64,000 bases of DNA from Zygaena filipendulae (GCA_907165275.2 OU015650.1:10632001-10696000); one strand, 5' to 3'. Positions 35,392 through 44,535 are shown, counted from the stretch's first letter. Numbers and translations: made by a program. The notes: a model not told the origin generated them from the letters alone.

Positions 35392-35530
35392 TTAGTTTTG
35401 CCCCACGGTTTCACCCGTGCGAGTTTTGAATTCCCACGGGAACTCAAAATTAGCCCAATTTACCTTTTATAACATCAGCTAACTAGTTATGAAAGTCTTG
35501 TTAAAATCGGTTCAACCGTTTCCAACCCAC
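35392..35530 (-). mobile_element. Diverged Helitron-like fragment
   Basis: TTTTGCCCCACGGTTTCACC, TTGAATTCCCACGGGAACTC and ACATCAGCTAACTAGTTATG follow the order of the longer subtype in reverse. The CTAG end is lost. Confidence 0.5.
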
Positions 35531-35669
35531 GTCTTGGGGTGTTTTCACAAATTAACTAGACTTATGTTTGTTAATTGTTTTGTTCACGACAAGCTCGTGG
35601 CGGGAGTCCCTGAGTTCTACCCACTCCCTGTACAACTTTCCACAGACTAAGTAAGTTTCCAATCCATAA

Positions 35670-35770
35670 GTTGCGACTTACGATAAAGTAATGCATCTCA
35701 CCAATGCATTTCGTACTTTAGAAAAGAAAACCAAACTGACTTGGCTTAAATTTCTTTGTCGTCTCCAAAA
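35670..35770 (+). repeat. Dispersed repeat, truncated
   Basis: AATGCATCTCACCAATGCATT then TTTCGTACTTTAGAAAAG, as in the copies at 22765 and 63125. Confidence 0.5.
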
Positions 35771-35830
35771 AGGGTCATAAAAAACAGAAATTGCTGAAAC
35801 TCGAAACTCGAAAGTCTGTAACTGTCTGAA

Positions 35831-36014
35831 TAGTGATGCGCCGAATCTTCAAAAATGTATATTTGCGGATACGGATCAGAATACGGATATTTGGTGTCAA
35901 GATCCGCCGATACGGATACGAATCGTAACATTTTTATTCAATCGGTGTCGGTACGCGTAACGGTGAACCAATAGTTGACGTAGCTAGTGTTTTGACTTAT
36001 CCGGCACATCACTA
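35831..36014. mobile_element. Small TIR element with GATACGGATA repeats
   Basis: Left end TAGTGATGCGCCG, right end CGGCACATCACTA. The inside has at least four GGATACGGAT-like repeats. Another left end of the same type (TAGTGATGTGCC) starts at 36304 and is followed by AACTCGAGTT palindromes up to about 36390. Confidence 0.6.
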
Positions 36015-36303
36015 GTAATAAACTAGTGAAGTCAGAAGGAAGTGACGAGAGTTATTTGGTGGGAATCAAAGATGGCGGTTTAGTAATTTATTTTCATGTC
36101 GATAAAAATTCATTTCAAGTTAATTTCTTCGGTTTCCTCCAAGAGCTCCAATTGTTTGGCTTGCAATTTCAATTTTCAAACCGTACAACGAAGTATTATA
36201 ATAGAAAATACATTGATCTAATTAATTTTACTTGAAACTGGCTAAATTCATTATATGCGAAAGTCCATAAAAAATAAAAAATAAAGAAAAGAAAGTGACA
36301 ACA

Positions 36304-36390
36304 TAGTGATGTGCCAAAAAACACCACTCGAGCTAACTCGAGTTGAAATTCAGGTAACTCGAGTTTAATTCAAGTTACACAACTCGAGTT
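36304..36390. repeat. Cluster of AACTCGAGTT palindromes
   Basis: CTCGAG occurs four times in about 70 bp (ACTCGAGCTAACTCGAGTTG, AACTCGAGTTTAATTC, AACTCGAGTTAGC). It follows a TAGTGATGTGCC terminus, so it may be a truncated element of the previous family. Confidence 0.55.
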
Positions 36391-36561
36391 AGCAGGAAGA
36401 AACTAAGTGTATAATTTAGGTACTTTTTTACATATTTGTTCTTCCATGCAAATCTCTGTTTGCACAATTAATCGTCGGTGTCATTCATGATTTAATGGCG
36501 GGAGCACGCACTCAACGGACGAATCGTGGTTTAGCTCTTTCGCTTGATTCGTCATTTACCG

Positions 36562-36749
36562 TGTTCAGGAGAAAATCTCTTTATGTTTTTATAGTATGTA
36601 CCTACTAGATGGCATAATGATCGAATTCCATCGCGCTATGGTTTTGTTACCATCCATAGTATAATAAATTTGTAAATACATTGTACATTCGTTCCTCGCA
36701 ATAAATCCTAGTTTGACCCTCGTAAACCTGAAGTTTTGATTCGTCTTCA
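36562..36749 (+). repeat. 5' LTR
   Basis: 188 bp, TG..CA ends, preceded by TACCG. Contains AATAAATTTG and AATAAATCC, possible poly(A) signals. No difference from the 3' LTR was seen on direct comparison. Confidence 0.92.
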
Positions 36750-36767
36750 TGGTCCTTCGAGCCGGAT
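36750..36767 (+). promoter_or_regulatory. Candidate primer binding site
   Basis: TGGTCCTTCGAGCCGGAT begins immediately after the LTR with the TGG expected to pair with a tRNA CCA end. The cognate tRNA was not identified. Confidence 0.7.
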
Positions 36768-36785
36768 TCGGCTAAGGAAGGTGTT

Positions 36786-39700
36786 GTGATAGTAGTGTTA
36801 CTATCACTGTTACAAGGTCAGCATAGATCTAGTGTAAACAATCTGTCTTTAGTTTTTTTTAATACAAATGACAACAATGTATCTGACTACTGGGATCTGG
36901 AAACTCTTGGCATACGTGATTCCATTGCCGTCAAATCAAACGAAGAAAAAACCGCGGAAGTAATGCAGTTTTTCAAAGAAACTGTTTCTAATAATGAAGA
37001 AGGCAGGTATGTAGTACAACTCCCTTTTAAATCAGGTTTTGAGGGACTATTACCTAATTATGGGAGAGCGAAACAAAGGCTGGAAGGAATGACGAAAAAA
37101 CTGATAGCATGTAACAAGTTTGATGCCTATTCCGCGGTGTTTCAGGAGTGGTTAGCGCTAGGTATCATAGAGCGAGTGCCAGAAAACGAAATCAAATATG
37201 GGGAAGGACATTTTCTTCCGCATCGAGCCGTCATCAAGGAATCTAGTCTTACAACATCCATTCGTCCCGTGTTCGACGCTTCAGCTACTGACAAAAGAGG
37301 TTTGAGTCTCAACGCATGTTTGGAAAAAGGTATAAATCTCATTGATTTGATACCGAACTTGCTTATTGGGTTTCGTAGAGGAGCTATTGGTTTATCAGCT
37401 GATATAGCTAAAGCATTCTTACAAATTAGCTTGGTACCTGGAAATAGAGAGTATTTGAAATTCTTGTGGTGGGAGGACAAAACTCTGCAAAGGTTAGTTG
37501 TGTATAGGCATTGTAGAGTCGTATTTGGTCTAACATGTAGTCCATTTTTGCTATCTGCAACACTGCACCATCACCTAGAATCGGTTTCAGGCCCGTATCG
37601 TGATACAGCTCAGTTACTGAATAAATCATTTTATGTAGATAATTGCTTGGTTAGTTTGGATTCAGAAAATGAGGCACGTAATTTCATTGATAAGGCCAAG
37701 AATATAATGGAGTTAGGCAAGTTTAATTTAAGGATGTGGGTGGCATCACCGCTCGAAATTAATGAGACTGGAAAAGAAGTAATTTCTGTCCTGGGTCTCA
37801 ACTGGGATACGAATAAAGATGAACTCTACTGCAACACTGCGAACTTACCCGCCTACGAAGACTTAAACAAGGTAACGAAGCGTGATCTATTATCAATCAC
37901 ACAAAGGATATTCGATCCTATTGGATACACCGCTCCAGTAGTATTATATCCTAAATTGATTATTCAAGAAACATGGATTCGACAGATACCATGGGATAGT
38001 CTCATACCGGGCGACTTACTTGACAAATTCAAAGAGTGGTACCAGTACATAACTTACCTCGATAGTTGTCGACTTCCTCGCAGATTAAGCTTGGATATCT
38101 TAAATAAGTGTGAGGTAAGTTTACATCTTATGTGTGATGCAAGTAAGTATGGCATGGGTGCGTGCGTATTTATACGAGCTGAGAAAGATGGTGATGTATC
38201 GGTTCAGTTAGTATCAGCTAAAGCAAGAGTTACACCACCGCAAAAGGCTACCATTCCCAGGTTAGAACTGACTGCCGCGTTGTTAGGTTCAAGGCTGCTT
38301 ACTCACACTAGGAAATACGTTGGACTTCCGAACGTTTCAGAGTATTGTTGGACAGATTCCGGCGTAGCGTTGTGTTGGATTAAAAGGGAACTGCCCTTTA
38401 ACACGTTTGTAGGTAACAGAATTACAGAGATAAGACAAAATACCGATATTGAGAGTTGGCGTCACATTCCAGGTGATCAGAATTGGGCTGATTTGGCTTC
38501 GCGCGGATGTAATGCGAAAGAACTGTTTGAGTGCCGCTGGTGGGAAGGACCACCATGGTTACGGCAGCCGCCAGAGTTCTGGCCGCATTCCGAATTGGTA
38601 GTGGATGAACGTGAGGTGAATATAGAGACAAAGAAAACCGTTTGCAGTAAACTTATTTATGCTGAGGTAAGCCTCTTAGACAAAATACAAGGTTATTTCT
38701 CTAAGTACACCAAGATAGTTAGGATGATCGCATGGCTTTTGCGTTTCACTCATAACGCCAGTCACCCTGCCAACAAAAAGGTCGGAGAAATTACTTTTAA
38801 AGAGTTTGATAAGGCTGAAAAAATTGTCATTCGATTGATCCAAAGGGAAAACTTAGATCTCATACATCAAAAAACCACAAATCTAGCTCAATTTGAGGAT
38901 AAAGAGGGTTTAGTTAGGGTTAAAACTAAATTGCTGTTATCAGATTTTCCAGAACATACGAAAACGCCTTTTCTACTGCCAGCCAAGAATGCAGTGGTCA
39001 TAGCGATGGTAAAGCAAAGACACCTTCAACTACATCACGCAGGTGCTAATCAATTGATTGCTGACTTACGGGCGAGGTTTTGGATTATTGGTATACGCCG
39101 GCTTGTGAAGTCTGTAATTTCGAGGTGCATTATCTGCAAACGACACAGATCCCTTCCAGTACAAGCTCCAGAAGCACCGTTACCTCCTGAACGCACGGAG
39201 TGTGGCGCGCCGTTCCAAACAACAGGTGTAGATCTAGCTGGCCCGTTGTATTTGAAGGATGGAGGTAAATGCTGGATCGTGCTATACACATGCGCGGTCT
39301 ATCGAGCTGTACATTTAGAATTAACTAAGTCACTCTCTACAGAAGCCTTCTTAATGACACTGCGAAGGTTTGTGGCCAGACGTGGACGCAGCCACACCTT
39401 GATGTCTGATCATGGCACTAATTTCCAAGGAACAAAGAATTTGCTTTCTTCTGTAGATTGGGAGGAGGTGCTGCGAGTATCGAGTATACGTCGCATCACA
39501 TGGCGTATGAACGCCCCTACTGCAGCGTGGTGGGGTGGTTACTGGGAGCGTTTAATACGTATAATGAAAGATCTACTTCGGCGAGTTTTAGGTAACGCTT
39601 CTGTAACGTATGATGAGCTAGAGACGCTTTTATGTGATTGTGAGGCTACAATGAATAGTCGACCTCTTACGTACATATCTGACGATAAAGGTGAAGGTCT

Positions 39701-40220
39701 CGAGCCACTAACACCAGCACATTTTATACAACCTATACCGGACGTAGATGTCACTGATTTTGACCTGATAGATGCGAAAAGTATGAATTGTCGCTTGCGG
39801 TTCTTGCATAATCTTCGTTCTCAGTTTCGACAAAGGTTTAAGGTCGAGTATTTGACGCAACTCGTACAGAAAGGTAAAGAGAGCAAAGATATGTTGGAAG
39901 TAGGAGATGTGGTGTTAATAGAGACTGATGAGAAGCGGACCAAATGGCCTTTAGGTAGAGTAGAAGAAATTTTTACAGGAAAAGATGGTGTACAGAGAAC
40001 CGCGCGAGTAAAGACAGTTTTAGGCTCCAAAGTTCGACCGTTTCAACGGCTATACAAATTGGAAGTATCATCAGGTAATATTCTTTCACCAATTTTATTG
40101 CCGAGTTCGGTTAGTGGAGCAGACAGTGGTAGCCACGTTCCATCTGTTAGTCGTCAGCTGGCGCCGCGGTCGACTCGCAGTGGCAGAGTCATACGAATGC
40201 CGAGTAGATTTAATATATAG
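36786..40220 (+). CDS. BEL/Pao pol ORF: RT, RNase H, integrase
   Basis: Uninterrupted 1144-codon frame, numbered from the GTG at 36786. It is open back to 36732 through the LTR end and PBS, with no in-frame ATG before 36963 (residue 60), so the likely AUG start still precedes all catalytic domains. RT domain about residues 90-410 with FYVDNC (Tyr283-Asn286). RNase H about 445-570 with Asp in LMCDASKYG, Glu in PRLEL and Asp in TDSG. Integrase zinc region about 745-782 (His-His-Cys-Cys, ending CIICKR), then core Asp816 (GVDLAGPL), Asp875 (SDHGTNF) and Glu921 (GGYWERL). The basic C-terminal domain includes VGDVVLIETDE. No gag or protease is attached. TAG at 40218-40220 overlaps a consensus splice donor TAG|GTAAGT. 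All catalytic residues expected for activity are present; YVDN in place of YVDD also occurs in this superfamily (from memory). Confidence 0.93.
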   Translation: MIVVLLSLLQGQHRSSVNNLSLVFFNTNDNNVSDYWDLETLGIRDSIAVKSNEEKTAEVMQFFKETVSNNEEGRYVVQLPFKSGFEGLLPNYGRAKQRLEGMTKKLIACNKFDAYSAVFQEWLALGIIERVPENEIKYGEGHFLPHRAVIKESSLTTSIRPVFDASATDKRGLSLNACLEKGINLIDLIPNLLIGFRRGAIGLSADIAKAFLQISLVPGNREYLKFLWWEDKTLQRLVVYRHCRVVFGLTCSPFLLSATLHHHLESVSGPYRDTAQLLNKSFYVDNCLVSLDSENEARNFIDKAKNIMELGKFNLRMWVASPLEINETGKEVISVLGLNWDTNKDELYCNTANLPAYEDLNKVTKRDLLSITQRIFDPIGYTAPVVLYPKLIIQETWIRQIPWDSLIPGDLLDKFKEWYQYITYLDSCRLPRRLSLDILNKCEVSLHLMCDASKYGMGACVFIRAEKDGDVSVQLVSAKARVTPPQKATIPRLELTAALLGSRLLTHTRKYVGLPNVSEYCWTDSGVALCWIKRELPFNTFVGNRITEIRQNTDIESWRHIPGDQNWADLASRGCNAKELFECRWWEGPPWLRQPPEFWPHSELVVDEREVNIETKKTVCSKLIYAEVSLLDKIQGYFSKYTKIVRMIAWLLRFTHNASHPANKKVGEITFKEFDKAEKIVIRLIQRENLDLIHQKTTNLAQFEDKEGLVRVKTKLLLSDFPEHTKTPFLLPAKNAVVIAMVKQRHLQLHHAGANQLIADLRARFWIIGIRRLVKSVISRCIICKRHRSLPVQAPEAPLPPERTECGAPFQTTGVDLAGPLYLKDGGKCWIVLYTCAVYRAVHLELTKSLSTEAFLMTLRRFVARRGRSHTLMSDHGTNFQGTKNLLSSVDWEEVLRVSSIRRITWRMNAPTAAWWGGYWERLIRIMKDLLRRVLGNASVTYDELETLLCDCEATMNSRPLTYISDDKGEGLEPLTPAHFIQPIPDVDVTDFDLIDAKSMNCRLRFLHNLRSQFRQRFKVEYLTQLVQKGKESKDMLEVGDVVLIETDEKRTKWPLGRVEEIFTGKDGVQRTARVKTVLGSKVRPFQRLYKLEVSSGNILSPILLPSSVSGADSGSHVPSVSRQLAPRSTRSGRVIRMPSRFNI

Positions 40221-41103
40221 GTAAGTAAAGTTTTTATTTTATCCCTCACACGTACGTAGGTAGACCGTATGTTATTATTATGATTTATATATTTCTTTAA
40301 AAATATATTTTATGGTTTTCCTGTCGGTCAAATAAATATGTTAATTTAAAAGAATTTTTTTTTTTTTTTTGTTTTGGTTAGAGGATGTTACGAAATGATT
40401 TTGTATTTAGAATTTTATTTAAAAAATTAACACCTTTTGTTTAGGTTTGACGTATAATGACGTGTTGAATTAAAATATCTCCAACTGGCTGCACCGTTTT
40501 CTTTAAAGTCCCATCTAGTTTTTAACAATCACCCTCATCGTCACTACTGAGCAGTAAATTGCTGTTCAGAGTATCCTCGCAGCAGCAGGGGCACCAAGGT
40601 GTGGTGTCGCAGCAGTAGAGGAGCCGGGAGGAGTTCCTGGAGGAGAGGCGATTGGGGCGAGGCAGACCGCAGAGGTGAAGGAGCGCCAAGAGGTGGTGCT
40701 ACCGGAGCAGAGTGAGTGAGCGACGAGTTGTGTCAGTGAGTGTGGTGATACAAAATAGTGAGTAAATTTTCAACCCTATTACATAGAAGATCTACACTTC
40801 GAATAAATTAAAAAATATCTTGCAAATTTGAACCTTAATCTGTTAGAACTTAATACTTAGAAAAATAAAGTAGTTTTGGACTTGTAATATTTTAAGTGAA
40901 AAGTGGTTGAGACGGGGAACCTACGCCCGATTTCATACCCATATTAATGTAAAAAATAACTTGTAAAATTTTCGGATCTTTTCATATGGACTTAGAATAA
41001 TTTCATTAAACCTTTTTTGTCATTGTAAAAAATTTAAGACTTCAAATTTTGACAGACTTCCGTTTAGATTTTATTTCTATTATCAATTTGATTTGAAATA
41101 AAG
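40221..41103 (+). other. Spacer between pol and gag ORFs
   Basis: No coding sequence. Starts with a consensus splice donor (GTAAGTAAAG) and includes AATAAATATG, a T16 run near 40357, then a strongly purine- and G-rich tract at 40574-40740 (GCAGCAGGGG, GGAGGAGTTCC, GGAGGAGAGG, GAGTGAGTGAGCGACGAG). Possible acceptors TTTTGACAG and CCGTTTAG lie within 70 nt of the gag ATG. The G/A-rich part plausibly is the original leader of the gag-bearing element. Confidence 0.6.
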
Positions 41104-43509
41104 ATGGAACAGTTAGGTAATATTCAGATTGATATTCATTCAAAAATAGCTAAAGCTCAAACTAATTTTAAGAAATCTCCTAACGATCGTTTAACAGTAT
41201 CATACTTGGAAGTTCGGTTGGAGAATTTAGAACAGCAATGGTCATTGTTCACAAAGACTCATACTGAAATAATAAAGCAAGTAAAGAGGTCGGAGTTATT
41301 AGGTTCTGAATATTACAAAAATTCAGTCTATGATGAAGTCGAAGAAATATATACAGAATTTAAAACTGATTTGAAGGAGATGATATTAAAATGTAAAGGA
41401 AGTGTAGATCCGGAACCTAAAGCAAGGTCAGTGGAAAGTAATTTCAAATTGCCAAAAATTAAAATACCTACTTTCACCGGCAAATATACTGAATGGCAAA
41501 CATTCAGAGATTTGTTTGTGGGTTTAATTCACACAAACAATTCTCTGGATGATGCGCAAAAGTTTTATTATTTAAAGGGCCATTTGAGTGGGCAGGCAGA
41601 ACAGCTGCTTAGGAATGTACAGGTTACTTCTGAAAGTTATCAATCTAGTTGGGATAAACTAGAATCGATGTACAACAATAAAAGATTTTTGGCAAACGGG
41701 ATTTTAAAAAGATTACTTTCGCAAAAAACTATAGTTTCGGAATCAGCTTATGACATAAAGAAGTTAGTCAGTACAACGACTGATTGTTTAGATTCTGTAA
41801 AAAACTTGGGGGTTGATGTATCGTCATGGGATATTTTGGTAATTCACTTAATCAGCGCTAAATTAGACAAAGAAACGCGAAAGGCATGGGAGATGAAAGT
41901 TTCATCGGAACCATCTGATGAATTGCCTACTTTTGTTCAATTCACAGATTTTCTAACCAGCCGTTTTCGTGGACTTGAAAATTTAGATAGTAAGCCTAAT
42001 GCAGAAAGAACTACAAAGTCACAGTCGTTCCACGTGGTAAAGGATAAAAAGGAATCTAATTGTTCTTACTGCTCGGCTAGCCATCGTATTAGCGTTTGCA
42101 AAGGGTTCGTTCGAGAACCTGTTAATACTCGTCGTAATTTCGCTCTGGAAAAGGGGTTGTGCTTCGTTTGTTTGGGTAGTAACCATTCTGCCAAATATTG
42201 TAAAAACACCATCAGATGCCAAATATGTAAAAGTCGTCATCATTTTTTACTTCATCCGAATGGTGGCTCTGAATCTTCAGGTGAGGGCACTAGCGTTAGT
42301 GCAGGTCACGAGGAACCATTGTCAGCCGACGTCAGTGAAGGTTTGACGAAGGAGGTTAAGTCGGTTAGTAATCTAATCGCCGCGCAAGCGGAGGGATCTA
42401 TAGAGCCAATCGTTTCGTGTCTTTCAACAGGCAACTGTAGTCAAACAGTTCTACTGGCTACAGCTTTGGTACGGGCTGAGTCGAAGAACGGAACGTTTCG
42501 TATGGTAAGGTCTTTATTGGATCAAGGATCTCAGGGATCTTTTATTACCGAATCTATGGTACAATACCTAGGTTTGAAAAAATCCCCAATTAGGCACGCA
42601 GTTATTGGGGTAGGGGGTGACAATCGAGTCAACTCAAATTTTATAGTGACTTTGAATGTAAGATCTCGTGTGAACCCAAGTTTTCAGGTATGGGTGAATG
42701 CGTACGTCTTGCAATCAATCACATCGATTGTCCCAGTCACGAAAGTGACCAGGGTTGAGTGGATGGGTTTGAGTAACGATGACTTGGCTGATCCAAAATA
42801 TCATAGGCCAAATAAAATTGATATATTATTAGGTGCTGAGATCTACAGTCAAGTCATACAGGCAGGAATAAAAAAATCCCTGAACGGATCGGTTGTAGCT
42901 CAGGATACAAGTTTTGGCTGGATCCTGTCGGGTGTTGTCGAAACGGATGCGTCCTTCACGGGGCAGGCGTCGATTACTGTGATGCATTCTAGTATACAAA
43001 CCGAAAACCTATTGAATAGATTTTGGGAATTGGAGGCGGAACCAACTGGTAATAAGAAAATGCTCACAGAGGAACAAAATAAATGTGAATCTTTTAAAGA
43101 TACCAAAGGTCGTGACAAAAATGGACGCTATGTAGTACGGCTTCCATTTCATAACGATAATCCACGTTGCAAGATTGGTAACTCCAGGGCAATAGCAAAA
43201 AAAGGTATGAAGAGTTTAGAACACAGTTTAGAGAAAACTTTTGTGGAAAACAGGGTTTCTGAAATGCTGACGTCACTAGATATCCATAATTGGTCCCACT
43301 TTCCATCAAAGCAGAATCCAGAGCCATCAATCGCTGATGTTGTCTTAGTGAAGGAAGATGGCGTGCCTCCAGGCAGGTGGTTATTGGGAAGGGTCAAATA
43401 TAAGCATCCTAGTCCAGACGAAATTACGCGGGTCGTTACCTTACGTACTAAGGATTCTTTATTTAAAAGACCAACGTCTAAAATCTGTGTGTTGCCTGTT
43501 ACCAATTAA
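41104..43509 (+). CDS. BEL/Pao gag-protease ORF with internally deleted pol tail
   Basis: 801 aa, starting at ATG in a good context (AAAGATGG). Residues ~115-260 match the Pao-type Gag region (DUF1759: LPKIKIPTFTGKYTEWQTF, DAQKFYYLKGHLSGQAEQLL). Three zinc knuckles at about 318-382: two CX2CX4HX4C units and one CX2CX3HX4H. The aspartic protease (DUF1758-like) at about 440-625 has LLDQGSQGSF (catalytic Asp near 471) and ILLGAEIY. After this a piece of the RT start (GRYVVRLPF, ~675) runs on to a remnant of the RNase H end (NWSHFPSKQNP, ~729) and then the integrase C-terminal domain (IADVVLVKEDGVPPGRWLLG). The RT/RNase H core and the integrase core are both missing, yet the frame is open throughout. 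Confidence 0.92.
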   Translation: MEQLGNIQIDIHSKIAKAQTNFKKSPNDRLTVSYLEVRLENLEQQWSLFTKTHTEIIKQVKRSELLGSEYYKNSVYDEVEEIYTEFKTDLKEMILKCKGSVDPEPKARSVESNFKLPKIKIPTFTGKYTEWQTFRDLFVGLIHTNNSLDDAQKFYYLKGHLSGQAEQLLRNVQVTSESYQSSWDKLESMYNNKRFLANGILKRLLSQKTIVSESAYDIKKLVSTTTDCLDSVKNLGVDVSSWDILVIHLISAKLDKETRKAWEMKVSSEPSDELPTFVQFTDFLTSRFRGLENLDSKPNAERTTKSQSFHVVKDKKESNCSYCSASHRISVCKGFVREPVNTRRNFALEKGLCFVCLGSNHSAKYCKNTIRCQICKSRHHFLLHPNGGSESSGEGTSVSAGHEEPLSADVSEGLTKEVKSVSNLIAAQAEGSIEPIVSCLSTGNCSQTVLLATALVRAESKNGTFRMVRSLLDQGSQGSFITESMVQYLGLKKSPIRHAVIGVGGDNRVNSNFIVTLNVRSRVNPSFQVWVNAYVLQSITSIVPVTKVTRVEWMGLSNDDLADPKYHRPNKIDILLGAEIYSQVIQAGIKKSLNGSVVAQDTSFGWILSGVVETDASFTGQASITVMHSSIQTENLLNRFWELEAEPTGNKKMLTEEQNKCESFKDTKGRDKNGRYVVRLPFHNDNPRCKIGNSRAIAKKGMKSLEHSLEKTFVENRVSEMLTSLDIHNWSHFPSKQNPEPSIADVVLVKEDGVPPGRWLLGRVKYKHPSPDEITRVVTLRTKDSLFKRPTSKICVLPVTN

Positions 43510-43653
43510 GTATTTGAATTAAGTTTGTTATAAGGATGTTAGGTTGTTTAGTTGTTAATTTGTTAGCAATATAGTTTATGTAAAAATTGTTGTTGTAAAT
43601 ACCACCATCAAAGACATTTTTCCTCCATGTTTCTTTTCATTGCACTATTGCAT

Positions 43654-43703
43654 GGTGGGCGGGATTGAAGGACATTTTAGCAATATGTCCTTGGTGGGCG
43701 GTA
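43654..43703 (+). promoter_or_regulatory. Polypurine-tract-like region and hairpin before the 3' LTR
   Basis: GGTGGGCGG occurs at 43654-43662 and at 43693-43701, the second ending 2 bp before the LTR where plus-strand priming should occur. Between them AAGGACAT (43668-43675) pairs perfectly with ATGTCCTT (43685-43692). Confidence 0.55.
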
Positions 43704-43891
43704 TGTTCAGGAGAAAATCTCTTTATGTTTTTATAGTATGTACCTACTAGATGGCATAATGATCGAATTCCATCGCGCTATGGTTTTGTTACCATCCATA
43801 GTATAATAAATTTGTAAATACATTGTACATTCGTTCCTCGCAATAAATCCTAGTTTGACCCTCGTAAACCTGAAGTTTTGATTCGTCTTCA
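43704..43891 (+). repeat. 3' LTR
   Basis: 188 bp, same length as the 5' LTR and apparently identical, followed by TACCG. Lies 645 bp upstream of the NTAQ1 ATG in sense orientation. Confidence 0.92.
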
Positions 43892-43919
43892 TACCGCAAA
43901 CCCAAACACGTGTTAGGGA

Positions 43920-44035
43920 GAAGTTAGTGTCACGTAGTGATTACCTTCTCTCTGGTTAGTGTCTCGAGTTAATACATCTCTATGGCAACACATAAGTCTA
44001 GATAATTTGTGGTTTGACCGTAGACGGAGAATGAA
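43920..44035 (-). repeat. Repeat block of the CCGTCTACG family in the NTAQ1 5' region
   Basis: GTGATTACCTTCTCTCTGGTT and GACCGTAGACGGAGAATG match the block before HDDC2 (22933-23185). GTCTAGTTAATTTGTG occurs again at about 44480. The BEL element inserted at or beside this repeat. Confidence 0.5.
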
Positions 44036-44535
44036 CAAGTGTGGGTTCCGTGGGTTTGGGCGCAGTTGTTCGGTTAAAATTTCACTCGGTCGTTTGAGTT
44101 ACAACCAAGCCACAGAACGATCGAGTTGTTTTTATAACCTCAAAATATTTGAAATTTTAGGCGCCATTTGTTTTCTCTCAGCTCATATTGCGAATTTATT
44201 TATTTATTTATTTCCTAATTTATAAACATTGTAACAACTTGACGGTGCTACATAAACCTTTTTAGGTTGTTGTTGTTGTTTCACCAAGCCTCAGAACGGG
44301 TACATAGCGCGCTTGAGCGCGCTCGAGTGCATTCGTGTGAATCCACGGAACGCGCCTCTACGCTGGTGACAATGACAAGTTGATAGTTGTCATTGTCAGT
44401 TGTTGTCATTGACAACTGACAAGTATGAAAATTCAACATTGAAGTCATTGATTTTGATCGTCGTGATTCTTTAGACATATGTCTAGTTAATTTGTGATTC
44501 GTGAGAGAGAAAATAAATACCGCAATCCGTTTAAA

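Larger units (their letters stand above)
36562..43891 (+). mobile_element. BEL/Pao LTR retrotransposon with pol-before-gag order
   Basis: A 7330-bp unit bounded by two 188-bp LTRs starting TGTTCAGGAG and ending TTCGTCTTCA. TACCG is duplicated at 36557-36561 and 43892-43896, a 5-bp target duplication usual for BEL/Pao. Directly after the 5' LTR is a PBS-like TGGTCCTTCGAGCCGG. Normal order would be gag-PR-RT-RNaseH-IN; here a pol ORF (36786-40220) comes first, then an 883-bp spacer, then gag-PR (41104-43509). The LTRs look identical by eye, so the insertion is young. It sits between SERF and NTAQ1, 645 bp before the NTAQ1 ATG and in the same orientation as that gene. Confidence 0.9.

Noticed and set aside
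36562..43891. Two separately inserted or nested BEL elements
   Set aside because: Only one pair of LTRs exists, they appear identical, and the TSD flanks the whole unit; no internal LTR was seen between the two ORFs.
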